Assembly (NCBI GenBank): GCA_965221135.1
Contig: CBDCRZ010000003.1
Span: 186,001-250,000, forward strand
DNA length: 64,000 nt
Direction of reading: 5' to 3'
Origin: Sansalvadorimonas sp965221135
Lineage (GTDB): Bacteria > Pseudomonadota > Gammaproteobacteria > Pseudomonadales > Endozoicomonadaceae
Part shown: in pieces, positions 32,980-41,130 of the stretch
How positions within the stretch are numbered: the first letter of the stretch is position 1
Layout of the letters: each line of letters opens with the position of its first letter
Made by a program: the position numbers and the translations under genes
The notes under the pieces: model-generated
Told to the model about the DNA's origin: nothing
What the model saw: the letters and a program-made list of their open reading frames with translations, nothing else
The model's database searches: none

Positions 32980-34287
32980 TTAGATGGGGGGATGCCGATC
33001 ATACCACCAGAGCAGGCTTTGCCAAAGTATCACCCCCGTTATAGAACCTGTCATTTGCCCTAAAAGATGGCCGGAAAACGCGCTTGCACCCAAGCCTGAA
33101 AAACTTTCCTCACCAACAGCAATCAGCGCACGTTCCGGCAAGGTTTGCTGACCATCTGCTGACCCCCTAAAGGCCTGCCAGGAGGCATTGGCAATACGCA
33201 TTATGATATTGCTCATGGCTCCACCAATTGGTGTTGGCAGGCCTGTAGCCGTACTCAGGTAAAAGGTCATTGTACCGTTGACGCCGCCATAGAGTGTTGC
33301 ATTCATTATGCGGTAGAGGCGGTGTGCGTATGTGGTTTGGATGTTGTCCAGCTGCAGGCCATAACGAACGATTTCTGCGCCGCTGTATATGATGGCATGG
33401 GTTGTTGCGCCAGCCACAAAAGAGTCGAGCCCGTAACGGAGCAGAATAAATCGCCAGGCTTGATGGTGTTCTTTTTCCAGTTGTTGCTGACACTGGGCAA
33501 GGGTTGTTTGCAGATTCACCGGTTCAGCCTGGGAGCGACTGATCAGGGAAGGAAATATCAGGTCTTCCAGTTCTTTGACTTTTGCCAGCTTCAGGCTCTC
33601 TCGAAGGCTTTCCCGAAGCAACTTTTGATGAGGGCTGAGCTGGCGCACAGGGGTATTAACAATAACCTGTAATTCCTCGAACTGTTCCTGGGGAATCATA
33701 AATACACCGCTTCTAAAAGACGTGTGTTTTGCATAGCGCAAAAGGTGATTGTAAATAGCTTCAAGGCTCCACAGGGTGTTTTTGTAGAATTTCGACTGTA
33801 CTGGCTGACCGAAAAGAAGGGAATCAGCGGGGTGATTCAAGGGCAGGTCAGCAGTCACAGGTTGATAATCATCTTTAAGGTTTGCCCATGCATTACGTAT
33901 GGCCATTTCCAGTTTTTCAGCCAGAAACCCGTGCCTGGTATGTGAGCTGCCAATCACATGCTGCCAGTGTTCCAGCTGGTCGACCGGCTCCTGAAGGGAT
34001 GTCGTGGCTTTCAGGAGCCGTTGATTCAGGGTGGCGTGGCTCCGGGCCATGGCGTCCAGCCGCTGGTGCGCAAAGTAAGTGCGGAACTGTGTTCCTCCTG
34101 CCTGAAAGAATTTGCCTGCAATAGCCAGTGCGGCTGCGATTGAAAAGGCTCTGGATGTGTGTGGGGCGGTTGTTTCCGGGGCCGTTATTTCTGAGGTTTT
34201 GGTCTCCTGTGCTTCTGAAGTTATTCCCGTACTCAGGATGAGTATGCACAATGCCAGTAGTGGCAATCTTTTACCCGGATTTCGCAT
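32980..34287 (-). CDS. Exported protein of unknown function
   Basis: 435 residues from the ATG at 34287. A signal peptide (MRNPGKRLPLLALCILILSTG, cleavage near SEA|QE) is followed by a Thr-rich stretch, a hydrophobic helix (SIAAALAIAGKFFQAG, about 50-65) and a mostly helical region. The C-terminal third is Gly/Ala-rich and hydrophobic (TTHAIIYSGAEIVRYG, GASAFSGHLLGQMTGSITGVILWQSL), suggesting membrane insertion. No family recognised. Its stop is 16 bases before the apeB start, on the same strand. It is divergent from the RING-like protein gene at 34484. Confidence 0.72.
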   Translation of the reverse strand: MRNPGKRLPLLALCILILSTGITSEAQETKTSEITAPETTAPHTSRAFSIAAALAIAGKFFQAGGTQFRTYFAHQRLDAMARSHATLNQRLLKATTSLQEPVDQLEHWQHVIGSSHTRHGFLAEKLEMAIRNAWANLKDDYQPVTADLPLNHPADSLLFGQPVQSKFYKNTLWSLEAIYNHLLRYAKHTSFRSGVFMIPQEQFEELQVIVNTPVRQLSPHQKLLRESLRESLKLAKVKELEDLIFPSLISRSQAEPVNLQTTLAQCQQQLEKEHHQAWRFILLRYGLDSFVAGATTHAIIYSGAEIVRYGLQLDNIQTTYAHRLYRIMNATLYGGVNGTMTFYLSTATGLPTPIGGAMSNIIMRIANASWQAFRGSADGQQTLPERALIAVGEESFSGLGASAFSGHLLGQMTGSITGVILWQSLLWWYDRHPPI

Positions 34288-34483
34288 TATCAATGTCAAA
34301 TGCTCCGAACCGTCTATATTTGCGGAGCGTTCAGCCTAGTGTTGCCTTTGTCATATCGCCAGAAGGCGTCTGTAATCCTGTTTTTTACAGGTTCTCCTCT
34401 TTTAGATAGGAGCAGACTCTTAACCGATAGGAAAGGGATACCTGGAGGCTGGCTCAACTACAGAATCAGAAGAACCTTGGGTA

Positions 34484-36445
34484 ATGGATTTGCAGAAGCA
34501 TCGGGAAAAAAAGAAGCGCCCAGAGCTGGGGTGCAGGGTTTGCAGTCAGAGACGACCCTTCAGGGCTCTGCTGTTGTGGTTGGCCACTCTGTGGCTGGCA
34601 GTACTTCCAGTCGATTTGGTGAGGGCTGAGCCTACACCTTTTGCCCGGCAGGGCCGGATACTGGTTAATGTCCCGGAACGCCATGGTCAGTGGTACGCGG
34701 TGAATCAGCAGGGCACCTATCTGGTATCAGGTCAGCGTATAGTTTTCTTTGAGGGGCTCGATGTCCCTGAAGAGATGGCTGGTCGTTTGGCCGATCTGCT
34801 GCGTGGAGCCCTCTGGCGAGAAGGCTTTCTGTTGACCCATGAGTTTATATTGCGTTCCCTTTGGCCGCAGTTGCCTGTGCCGGTTCGTGCATTGTTACGG
34901 GCAGGCTCTCAGGGGTGGTTGCTCTGGACACTCTATCGCTCGCTTCATGATGTTTTTTCCCCACTGCAGACGCTGATCAATGATTATCGGAAAGTCTGGA
35001 CAGAGCCGTATTTTCAGGGGCCTGTGCCGATTGCAATTAATGACACTGAACTCGCGTTTCGCTTTTTCCTGCAGGCAGTGTTTCCTGAACAATCATCAGA
35101 CCCTGTGAGTATTCAGATTGACCGGGTTCCCGAAATTCCCGGATTGAAAGATTATGAAAACCCGGCCGCATATACCCAGCCCTGGGTGAAGCTGCACAGC
35201 GCGATGGTCAGTCATGATATTCAGCGTTTGGGGGTTACCGGGAATGCAGAGGGTGAGCTGGCCATTCGCTACAGGACAGGCGGTTCCGGTAGCCCGGAGC
35301 AGGTGATCACTGCATCAGTCAGCAGCCAGTATCAGCCTGTACCCTGGTTGCTGGATATGATTCGTCAGAAGCAGAGCCGTGAAGATATACGTCTTTATGC
35401 CAGCTTGTTATCCAGTGATGTAATTGATCTGGTGGCTCGGGCTCTGGCCTGTTCCCAGCAAAATACAGTGTCGCCGTTGAATCCTGAACAGAGGTTTTGT
35501 CTTGCCGGCTCGCTCACCATGACCGAAGACGGAATGCACTATGAGCCGGATATCGCTGCTGCACCACAGTTGATTTGGGATGAAAGAAGTTACGAGGGCG
35601 GCCGGGTACTCCCACTCAGTGGTTGTAATGTTATTGAAAAAGCCATGTGCTGGGAAAATTATATGGTGTGGGGAGACAGCTCCCAGGCATACCCTTGGCC
35701 ACAGCTGACCTTTTATTCCCGCTATGCCAGTTACCAGGAGCGTAATAACTGGTTGTTGTTCCAATACGAGCCACAAGTCTGGTACACCGGCGGCTATATG
35801 CAGGTGCGGGTACCAGAATGGATAGGGCGGTCTTTGCTGGCCGTGCTCAGTTCAGTGGGTCAGGCACTGGTGAATCGTACAGTGACAACGCTGCATGATC
35901 GCTGGTGGCAAAACCCTGAGGCGTTATTGGGTAATAAACCGGTCAAGACTAGCTACCCTGCGTCGGAATCGGCACCGAATGAGAATCTTCACGCGCCAGA
36001 TAGAGGTGGCTACTGTAATGCCTGTGAGGCAAAGGAGTGTCGCTATCCACTTTGTATCGCAGGATTATGTGGACGTTATCAGCCCGAGACAATGGTTGAC
36101 CTTGGCTGCTCGACTGGTGTTGAGAAGCATCTCCTGTGCAGCCAGTGCTTCTTTGGGATACTGGAGAACAGTCGACAGAGCGTTTGCACCGAATGCAACC
36201 AATACCATCGCATGAACATTAATCGGGATGTGTATCAGATGGAGCAGAAAGAACAGCTCATACCTCTGGCACCGAAATGCCCTTTATGTGGATTAACAGG
36301 GCGGTTTGATTATCGGTTGGGGAATGTCGCCAAATACCTGGGTGATGAGTGCGGTAATCTCTATACCAACCTGCTTTGGTTCCTGGGGGATGGATTGAGT
36401 GTACCGAAGGCGGTGGTTGAGGCTGAAGAGGGTGCTGAGCCCTAG
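34484..36445 (+). CDS. Exported protein with C-terminal RING-like zinc-binding cluster
   Basis: 653 residues. A long basic n-region (residues 1-27) precedes a hydrophobic helix and cleavage site (LLLWLATLWLAVLPVDLVRA|EP, near 48). The central ~450 residues have no recognised domain. From C511 comes a Cys/His cluster: CNAC, three further Cys (CRYPLCIAGLC), then C-x6-H-x2-C-x2-C-x12-C-x2-C ending at C571, and CPLC at 599-602. The H-x2-C-x2-C-x12-C-x2-C part has RING-finger ligand spacing. RING domains act as ubiquitin E3 ligases in eukaryotes and in some bacterial effectors; here that role is inference. An unrelated zinc ribbon or treble clef is possible. Confidence 0.72.
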   Translation: MDLQKHREKKKRPELGCRVCSQRRPFRALLLWLATLWLAVLPVDLVRAEPTPFARQGRILVNVPERHGQWYAVNQQGTYLVSGQRIVFFEGLDVPEEMAGRLADLLRGALWREGFLLTHEFILRSLWPQLPVPVRALLRAGSQGWLLWTLYRSLHDVFSPLQTLINDYRKVWTEPYFQGPVPIAINDTELAFRFFLQAVFPEQSSDPVSIQIDRVPEIPGLKDYENPAAYTQPWVKLHSAMVSHDIQRLGVTGNAEGELAIRYRTGGSGSPEQVITASVSSQYQPVPWLLDMIRQKQSREDIRLYASLLSSDVIDLVARALACSQQNTVSPLNPEQRFCLAGSLTMTEDGMHYEPDIAAAPQLIWDERSYEGGRVLPLSGCNVIEKAMCWENYMVWGDSSQAYPWPQLTFYSRYASYQERNNWLLFQYEPQVWYTGGYMQVRVPEWIGRSLLAVLSSVGQALVNRTVTTLHDRWWQNPEALLGNKPVKTSYPASESAPNENLHAPDRGGYCNACEAKECRYPLCIAGLCGRYQPETMVDLGCSTGVEKHLLCSQCFFGILENSRQSVCTECNQYHRMNINRDVYQMEQKEQLIPLAPKCPLCGLTGRFDYRLGNVAKYLGDECGNLYTNLLWFLGDGLSVPKAVVEAEEGAEP

Positions 36446-36467
36446 AGGTGCTGAAGAAAAGCAAAAG

Positions 36468-36585
36468 TTTTTTACCACAGAGGCACAGAGACCACAGAGG
36501 AAAAGCAAAAGCTTTTAATTAAGAGCTTTTACTTTTTAGCAAATAGCTCTTCTCTGTGAACTTTGTGCCCTCTGTGGTTCAAAAA
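36468..36585. repeat. Long palindromic repeat, copy B
   Basis: About 118 bp related to copies A and C, filling most of the gap between the RING-like protein gene and convergent rhlB. Outer arms (ACCACAGAGGCACAGAGA... and ...CCTCTGTGGTTCAAAAA) pair imperfectly, unlike the perfect arms in A and C. The AAAAGCAAAAGC-type inner arm and TTTTAATTAA centre are shared. Confidence 0.9.
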
Positions 36586-36612
36586 GGCTTTGGACCGGCC
36601 TTAGGAAAAGAG

Positions 36613-38028
36613 CTACAGCAGTTCTGCAGGTGGTGCTGTGCAGGCCAGGCGATCACCCAGAAGCTCTTCCAGAGTTGGAATCAGGAAAGCATCGTCTTCG
36701 CAGGCAAAACTGATAGATGTACCTGTTGTTCCTGCACGGCCGGTACGACCAATGCGGTGTACATAATCTTCCGGGTCTTCTGGCAGGTGGTAGTTCACTA
36801 CATGGGAGATACCGTCGATATGGATACCGCGACCGGCCACATCGGTAGCGACCAGTACCCGCAGGCGACCTTCACGGAAGTCTTCCAGTGTCTTTATACG
36901 CTTCTTCTGAGGCACGTCACCGGACAGCATATCCGCACGAATTTTGTCTTTACGCAGCTTTTCCGCCAGACGGCGGGTTTGATCCCGGCGGTTGGTGAAT
37001 ACAATGACCCGTTCCAGCTTTTGACGGGTAATCAGGTTGTAGAGCACCTTGTATTTTTCTTCGCTGGTGACCGTCCAGACCTTTTGATCGACAGTATCGG
37101 TGGCAACACTGTCTGGTTCGATCTCAACCTTTAAAGGGTTCCAGGTCCACTGTTCACCGAGGCGCAGCACATCATCGCTGAAGGTGGCAGAAAACAGCAG
37201 GGTCTGGCGATCACCCGGACGTGGTGTAGAACGGATAATCCGGCGTACCTGGGGGATAAAGCCCATATCCAGCATACGGTCGGCTTCATCAATCACCATG
37301 GTTTCGGTAAGGTCGAGGTGAATGTCCCGACGCTCGCAGTAATCCAGCAGGCGGCCAGGAGTTGCCACCAGAATATCGACATTACGGCTTTGCAGTTGTT
37401 GACGCTGCTTCTCGTAGTCCATGCCACCTACCACCATGACGCAATGCAGGTTGGTATATTGGGTCAGTTCCATGGAGTCTTTATGAATCTGCATGGCCAG
37501 TTCCCGGGTAGGAGCAATAACCAGTGCCCGGGGTTCACCCAGAAAACGCTCATCGGGTTCCGGAGTTTCCAGCAGCTGTTTGATAGTGGCAATGAGAAAG
37601 GCGGCGGTTTTACCGGTACCTGTTTGCGCCTTACCAATGGCGTCGCGACCTTGAAGAGTAGCGCCCAGTACTTCGGCCTGAATCGGGGTGCAGTATTTAA
37701 AACCCTGATCAGCAATGGCATGCATCAGCGTGTCAGGCAGGTTGAAGTCATGAAAGCGGGACTTGCCAGCTTCTACAGGTACATCAAACTGGCTGATATC
37801 CCAGGGTGTGGCAGGAGTCGCGGGGGGGGCGGATTTATGGCTTTTGCGAGGGTGAGGTTTGTTCTGCCCACCTTTACGACGGGTGTTCTTCTGTTCCTGG
37901 GGCTTGCCCGAAGAAACTGTGGGGGCTTTGCTGTTGCCCGGGGCGGACTCATTAGTCTTTTGTCCACTGTTCTGGCCGCGGTTTTTCTTGGAACGGCCAA
38001 AGATATTTAAGAAACCACTCAAACCCAA
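36613..38028 (-). CDS. rhlB: DEAD-box ATP-dependent RNA helicase RhlB
   Basis: 471 residues if started at the TTG at 38028, which has AGAAGGAAG immediately upstream and gives the usual LSGFLNIFG-type N-terminus; a GTG at 38070 lacks this. Residues ~5-80 are a basic, Lys/Pro-rich extension. The helicase core has AQTGTGKTAAF (motif I), PTRELAMQI (Ia), VIDEADRML (II), FSATFSDD (III) and HRIGRTGRAG (VI). RhlB unwinds structured RNA for the degradosome. Confidence 0.93.
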   Translation of the reverse strand: MGLSGFLNIFGRSKKNRGQNSGQKTNESAPGNSKAPTVSSGKPQEQKNTRRKGGQNKPHPRKSHKSAPPATPATPWDISQFDVPVEAGKSRFHDFNLPDTLMHAIADQGFKYCTPIQAEVLGATLQGRDAIGKAQTGTGKTAAFLIATIKQLLETPEPDERFLGEPRALVIAPTRELAMQIHKDSMELTQYTNLHCVMVVGGMDYEKQRQQLQSRNVDILVATPGRLLDYCERRDIHLDLTETMVIDEADRMLDMGFIPQVRRIIRSTPRPGDRQTLLFSATFSDDVLRLGEQWTWNPLKVEIEPDSVATDTVDQKVWTVTSEEKYKVLYNLITRQKLERVIVFTNRRDQTRRLAEKLRKDKIRADMLSGDVPQKKRIKTLEDFREGRLRVLVATDVAGRGIHIDGISHVVNYHLPEDPEDYVHRIGRTGRAGTTGTSISFACEDDAFLIPTLEELLGDRLACTAPPAELL

Positions 38029-38426
38029 TTGCTTCCTTCTCGTTAGGTAAAGCAGCGTAGGGGTGTCCACTTAAAGATAGGATCAGCCTGCTGCCGGCAT
38101 CATGCTTTCGCTCTGTCTGGTTGGCCCCAGTTCTGTGCTCTTGTGATAAGCACCAAACGAAAAGAATACGGGCAAAAGGACGGATAGAGCGCGGTTGGCA
38201 GGCTGACTCTTTAAAGATTCCCTGTTGAGGAGATTTTTTGGAGTTCGCATGCCGGTGCCTGCTGGTCAGATCACTCACCTGACCTCTATTCAGACAGCCA
38301 CTCAAAAAAACCACTCACATTACAACGGGAGGCAGGAAAGGTGACTGAGAAAGCATGAAGCAATAATGAGGCATTATCGGCTGCAAAGAGACACTTGTCG
38401 ACACTCGCTGACAAATGAGCGGCGAA
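38029..38426. other. rhlB upstream region
   Basis: 398 bases with no supported gene. Open frames here are short and lack a ribosome-binding site. It should carry the rhlB promoter and the 3' end of the small gene at 38427. Confidence 0.5.
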
Positions 38427-38708
38427 TCAGTATATATCTACCTCTTCCTGAGAGTCTTCTGACTCCTGCCCGCTTTTACGCAGGCTGGCACTTCCGCTCT
38501 GGAAACGACGGATAACCCGGCCCAGAGTCGAGAGTTCCCGCTCCCGGTCTTTACGGGTGCGGTTGTTTTTCAGGCGCCGCCGGGTCTGGGGTGCAATGAC
38601 CACAAACATTGAGACGAAGAAGGTTTTCTCTTCTTCAAAGTTGGCCATGGCGGTATTGAGGTTAAAACCGGCCGGAGGCATGGCTGGCGGGATACGAATA
38701 CCACTCAT
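38427..38708 (-). CDS. Small hypothetical protein
   Basis: 93 residues. The ATG at 38708 has a good Shine-Dalgarno (AAGGAGAG). The N-terminus is Pro-rich (MSGIRIPPAMPPAGFNLN), followed by a hydrophobic stretch (TFFVSMFVVIAPQ), a strongly basic section (RRRLKNNRTRKDRERE) and an acidic tail ending EDSQEEVDIY. No family recognised. The basic/acidic layout suggests nucleic-acid or protein binding. Confidence 0.6.
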   Translation of the reverse strand: MSGIRIPPAMPPAGFNLNTAMANFEEEKTFFVSMFVVIAPQTRRRLKNNRTRKDRERELSTLGRVIRRFQSGSASLRKSGQESEDSQEEVDIY

Positions 38709-38876
38709 ATTGCTCTCCTTTCTACTATCAACCTGTGAATGTCAGCCCCGGAGGGAGTTTTGCCTGTACAGTTAGAGCGAAAAAATCGCAGAAAGTTCCA
38801 GATACTTATCCAGCACTCGAAAGAGCCTGCTGACGGCATGGTTAATTGAGAACGCCCCCTGGGGAGTCTGAGCGTA

Positions 38877-38909
38877 AAACGCCAGTCGGGGATCACCCGG
38901 CTGGCGTTT
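38877..38909 (-). terminator. Terminator of the pyrBI operon
   Basis: Stem AAACGCCAG / CTGGCGTTT with an inner CGGG/CCCG pair, 62 bases beyond the pyrI stop. On the minus strand the stem runs into GCGTTTTACG, giving a short U-run. Confidence 0.65.
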
Positions 38910-38970
38910 GAAGGTGCTTATGTAGCCGCTTATATTATACAGCTATACAGGACGGGCTTAGAGCTGAGGA

Positions 38971-39432
38971 TTACAGTCCGGCAACAATGTCCTTGCTGAA
39001 GCTCTTTTCGCAGTACTTGCACTTCATCTGGATGTCCTGGTTGCGCTCTTTCAGGGTGAAAGAGCTCTGCACAGGCTCGTTGTGGGTGATGCAGTTGGAG
39101 TTAGGGCATTCGAAGATGCCTTCCAGACGCTCCGGCATGCTCATCTTGAACTTGCCGCGTACGGCATAGTCTTCGATGACATTGATGGTGGCCTGAGGGG
39201 CGAACAGGCCCAGTTCGCTGGCTTCCGTCTCATTAAAGAGGCGATTCTCCACTTTAATAATGTCTTTCATGCCCAGCTCTTTGCTGGGTAGGTTAAAGCC
39301 GACGGTGATGCGCAGGTCGGTGGCCAGAAGCTGCAGCTGACGCAGGATTTTTACACCCTGGCCGGCTGGGATGTGGTCGATAACAGTACCGATGCCGATC
39401 GCTTCAACCTGTAATTTCTTCTTCTCAATCAT
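38971..39432 (-). CDS. pyrI: Aspartate carbamoyltransferase regulatory chain
   Basis: 153 residues, the E. coli PyrI length. VEAIGIGTVIDHIPAGQGVKIL is the nucleotide-effector domain start; the C-terminal zinc domain shows CPNSNC and CKYC (four Cys ligands). It binds CTP/ATP and sets the allosteric state of the PyrB catalytic trimers. It starts 11 bases after pyrB. Confidence 0.98.
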   Translation of the reverse strand: MIEKKKLQVEAIGIGTVIDHIPAGQGVKILRQLQLLATDLRITVGFNLPSKELGMKDIIKVENRLFNETEASELGLFAPQATINVIEDYAVRGKFKMSMPERLEGIFECPNSNCITHNEPVQSSFTLKERNQDIQMKCKYCEKSFSKDIVAGL

Positions 39433-39443
39433 GATCAGCCTCC

Positions 39444-40367
39444 TTAAATGCTTTCGTTCAGAACCAGTGCCAGCAGTGCCTCACGGGCGTAAACACCGTT
39501 TTCAGCCTGTTGGAAGTAGTAAGCGTGTGGTGTGTGATCCACCTCCACTTCAATCTCGTCGACCCGTGGCAGAGGGTGCAGAACCCGCAGGTTGGGCTTG
39601 GCTTCCTTGAGGTGTTCGGCGGTCAGGATGTAGTTGGAGGCGATATGTTTGTATTCGGTTTCGTCGAAACGCTCTTTCTGAACGCGGGTCATATAAATGA
39701 TGTCCGCTTCGTGGGCGATTTCGTGGAAATCGTGGGCGCGCTTGAACTTGATACCAGCTTCGGCGAAGTCATCCAGCAGGGCATCCGGCATATACAGGGC
39801 GTCAGGTGCGAGGAAGGTGAACTCGGCACCGAAGTGACACAGAGCCTGAGCCAGGGAGTGTACGGTACGTCCATATTTCAGGTCGCCGCAGAAGGCCACT
39901 TTCAGACCATCAAGAGTGCCCTGGGATTCGTAGATGCTGAACAGATCCAGCAGGGTCTGGGTTGGGTGCTGGTTGGAGCCGTCGCCACCGTTGATGACGG
40001 GGACGCTGGAAAACTCGGTGGCCAGGCGGGCTGCGCCTTCCTGGGGGTGACGCATCACAAAGGCGTCGGTGTAGGAGGAAATTACCTGAACAGAGTCAGA
40101 CAGGGTTTCGCCTTTTTTTGCCAGGGAGGTGTTACCCCCGTCGGCAAAACCAATAAAGGTGCCGCCAAGGCGCTGTACCGCAGTCTCAAAGGAGAGGCGG
40201 GTACGGGTGGAGGCTTCAAAGAAACAGCTGGCAATGACCTTGTTCTTCAGAAGATCCGGACGCGGAGAGGTTTTCAGGCTCTCGGCTGTAGACACAATCA
40301 GTTCCAGTTCTTCCCGGGTAAGGTCAGTGATGGAAACAATATGCTTTTTGTAAAGCGGGTTGGTCAT
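39444..40367 (-). CDS. pyrB: Aspartate carbamoyltransferase catalytic chain
   Basis: 307 residues. The carbamoyl-phosphate motif FEASTRTRLSFETA is near residue 52, MRHPQEGAA near 130, and LHPLPRVDEI near 268. It joins carbamoyl phosphate and aspartate in the first committed step of pyrimidine synthesis. Its ATG overlaps the stop of the leader reading frame by ATGA, and an attenuator hairpin stands ~95 bases upstream. Confidence 0.98.
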   Translation of the reverse strand: MTNPLYKKHIVSITDLTREELELIVSTAESLKTSPRPDLLKNKVIASCFFEASTRTRLSFETAVQRLGGTFIGFADGGNTSLAKKGETLSDSVQVISSYTDAFVMRHPQEGAARLATEFSSVPVINGGDGSNQHPTQTLLDLFSIYESQGTLDGLKVAFCGDLKYGRTVHSLAQALCHFGAEFTFLAPDALYMPDALLDDFAEAGIKFKRAHDFHEIAHEADIIYMTRVQKERFDETEYKHIASNYILTAEHLKEAKPNLRVLHPLPRVDEIEVEVDHTPHAYYFQQAENGVYAREALLALVLNESI

Positions 40368-40579
40368 GTTAAAGATACCTGTCCTGGTTGGCCGGTCGGC
40401 TTTTTGGGCCTGTTATCGTTTTGGCAATGAGCGACTGTTTTTTGTACACAGAAATCGTGCACAAAAAAAAGCCCCTTCAACAGGGGCTTTTTGAAAACAG
40501 AATAGGTTTTGAAGGAGAAGGTCTCCGGAGCCAGATGGCGCTGGGCGCTGAAGCAAGCAATGGGGTGAACTGCCATCAT
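40364..40579 (-). CDS. pyrL: Putative pyrBI leader reading frame
   Basis: 71 codons (from ATG 40579 or 40576) that run straight through the attenuator hairpin and stop in an ATGA overlap with pyrB. The peptide includes ETFSFKTYSVFKKPLLKGLFF. In E. coli, the PyrL leader ribosome follows RNA polymerase paused in a U-rich stretch when UTP is low and prevents terminator folding. This frame has the same relation to the hairpin but, unlike PyrL, reaches the pyrB start. No strong Shine-Dalgarno is visible, so the exact start is uncertain. Confidence 0.55.
   Translation of the reverse strand: MMAVHPIACFSAQRHLAPETFSFKTYSVFKKPLLKGLFFVHDFCVQKTVAHCQNDNRPKKPTGQPGQVSLT
40463..40492 (-). terminator. pyrBI attenuator
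   Basis: Read on the minus strand: AAAAAGCCCC, TGTTGAA loop, GGGGC followed by eight T. It lies between the expected promoter and pyrB, inside the leader reading frame, as in classical UTP-sensitive pyrBI attenuation. Confidence 0.85.
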
Positions 40580-40818
40580 CTGTGTTCGGTCCGCAAAAAA
40601 AAGTGAAACGAATATACCTTATCTCAAACTGTCTGATTCAGAATGCTGTATCTGGGATAGTAGCGTAACAATATAGTACCGCAACAATAACAATACTGTG
40701 CATTACTGCTTCAGACAAATTGCGCGGCATTATACGACTTCGGTGTTGAGGGTCAAGGGTGTTAAGCAGCGTTTATTGGTGCATTTACAATGTGCTGACC
40801 ATGTCCGGGGTCATGCTT

Positions 40819-41109
40819 TCAGGCTGACGCTTTCCGTTGCAGGTTCTCCAGAGGCATAGGCAGCTCAAGGGTGACATCAGAACGAGCCTGGCAGCAGCAG
40901 GGCAGGATATGCCCTTCTGCTACGAATGCCAGAGGGGTTTCCTGATATTCGATATCACCATCTACCAGTTTCACCTGGCAGCTGCCGCAGTAACCCTGGC
41001 GGCACTGGTATTCCATTTCTATATTCTGCCCCTCAAGAGACTCCAGAAGAGTCTCGTCGGTACGGGGCAGAAAGCTGTATCCATCCTGGATTTTAACTAT
41101 GTTGGCCAT
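40819..41109 (-). CDS. yfaE: 2Fe-2S ferredoxin of ribonucleotide reductase maintenance (YfaE)
   Basis: 96 residues. Plant-type ferredoxin cluster ligands are seen in CRQGYCGSC (about residues 36-44) and a further Cys in LPCCCQA. YfaE-type ferredoxins reduce the diiron site of NrdB to restore its tyrosyl radical. It lies 21 bases downstream of nrdB, supporting this role over a general ferredoxin. Confidence 0.94.
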   Translation of the reverse strand: MANIVKIQDGYSFLPRTDETLLESLEGQNIEMEYQCRQGYCGSCQVKLVDGDIEYQETPLAFVAEGHILPCCCQARSDVTLELPMPLENLQRKASA

Positions 41110-41130
41110 AGTATTGCGCCACCTTTCACT

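Noticed and set aside
31602..33044. 480-codon open frame on the plus strand
   Set aside because: Antisense shadow of apeB, whose active-site motifs are complete.
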